A model generated the notes under the pieces. That model searched no databases. It was not told the origin of the DNA and worked only from the letters and a program-made list of their open reading frames with translations. A program made the translations under genes and the position numbers. Below, piece by piece: positions 7,927 through 8,203 of a DNA stretch of 8,203 nucleotides; within the stretch, counting starts at the first letter, position 1, and the number at the start of each line of letters is the position of its first letter. Location of the stretch: the NCBI GenBank assembly GCA_013153915.1, contig JAADDL010000119.1, positions 1-8,203 on the forward strand. Direction: 5' to 3'. This DNA comes from Campylobacterota bacterium. Lineage in GTDB: Bacteria > Campylobacterota > Campylobacteria > Campylobacterales > JALSKU01.

Positions 7927-7959
7927 GCAAGAAAAAGGCAGATAAAGCCTTTTCCTTGC
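7927..7959 (-). terminator. Hairpin terminator between convergent qmcA and rplS
   Basis: Arms at 7927-7939 and 7947-7959 form a 13-bp stem with a 7-nt loop. Read on the minus strand, all positions pair, with one G-U wobble. Read on the plus strand, the same position is an A-C mismatch. The structure is therefore better suited to ending rplS transcripts, though it may serve both directions in this 56-base gap between stop codons. There is no strong T-tract on the minus strand, only CTACTTAATTTT. Confidence 0.75.
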
Positions 7960-7967
7960 GATGAAGA

Positions 7968-8203
7968 CTATTTTCTTTTTAGCTCTTTGATTCTTGCCGC
8001 TTTTCCTCTTCTATCTCTTAGATAGAAAAGCTTGGCTCTTCTTACTTTTCCTCTTCTTAATACTTCAATATGATCGATACTCTCACTATATAGAGGGAAG
8101 ATTCTCTCAACGCCTATGTTGTTAGCGCCAATCTTTCTAACGATGAAACTAGCTCCTGAGCCTGTACCTCTTTTAGCTATACAAACACCTTCGAAATTTT
8201 GTA
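7968..8203 (-). CDS. rplS: 50S ribosomal protein L19, C-terminal part (5' end outside window)
   Basis: The minus strand reads through 77 codons to a TAG stop at 7968-7970, with two bases of a further codon at the window edge. The visible protein starts at QNFEGVCIAKRG and contains the L19 hallmarks FIVRKIG, GVERIFP, IEVLRRGKVRRAKL and YLRDRRGKAARIKE, ending in LKRK. L19 sits at the 30S-50S interface of the ribosome. Full-length L19 is about 115-120 residues, so roughly the first third is missing because the window ends, not because the gene is broken. In many bacteria rplS follows trmD and rimM; those genes would lie beyond the window. Confidence 0.97.
   Translation of the reverse strand, partial: QNFEGVCIAKRGTGSGASFIVRKIGANNIGVERIFPLYSESIDHIEVLRRGKVRRAKLFYLRDRRGKAARIKELKRK

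Overview
The window looks like chromosomal DNA from a low-GC member of the Campylobacterota (Epsilonproteobacteria). The evidence is AT-rich coding sequence with heavy AAA/AGA/ATA codon use, extended -10 promoters without a recognisable -35 box, very tight gene packing, and the protein types present: a BvgS-like hybrid kinase, a REC-HD-GYP protein and a housekeeping rplS gene. The genus cannot be fixed from the sequence alone, but a Sulfurimonas/Sulfurovum/Arcobacter-like organism would fit. There are no mobile elements, CRISPR arrays, tRNAs or rRNAs.

Layout. (1) Positions 6-749 (+) encode a complete ATPase of a polar amino acid ABC transporter, probably the last gene of an operon that begins outside the window. 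It is closed by a perfect 15-bp hairpin at 753-789. (2) Positions 853-1855 (+) hold an azlC-azlD pair with overlapping reading frames, encoding a branched-chain amino acid exporter. (3) Positions 1852-6466 (-) hold a three-gene signalling operon. In transcription order it encodes a REC-HD-GYP cyclic-di-GMP phosphodiesterase, a free periplasmic solute-binding protein, and a 914-residue hybrid sensor histidine kinase that carries its own periplasmic solute-binding domain. The kinase gene starts with TTG and overlaps the end of azlD tail to tail by 4 bp. (4) Positions 6467-6601 are a divergent promoter region with a -10 box facing each way. (5) Positions 6602-7911 (+) hold a translationally coupled NfeD-like/SPFH (QmcA-like) membrane protein pair. 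(6) Positions 7927-7959 form a hairpin terminator between convergent genes. (7) Positions 7968-8203 (-) are the 3' part of rplS (ribosomal protein L19), cut by the window edge.

How the genes work together. The most interesting unit is the signalling operon. A periplasmic small molecule, possibly an amino acid or similar compound, would be sensed by the kinase's own binding domain and perhaps also by the free binding protein. The signal would pass through the kinase and its receiver domain to the receiver of the HD-GYP protein, changing cyclic-di-GMP hydrolysis. No permease or DNA-binding regulator lies in the operon. The kinase's C-terminal helical tail resembles an HPt domain but lacks the phospho-accepting histidine, so the route of phosphate flow is open. 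Each component belongs to a known family; any novelty lies in the combination. The remaining genes are ordinary.
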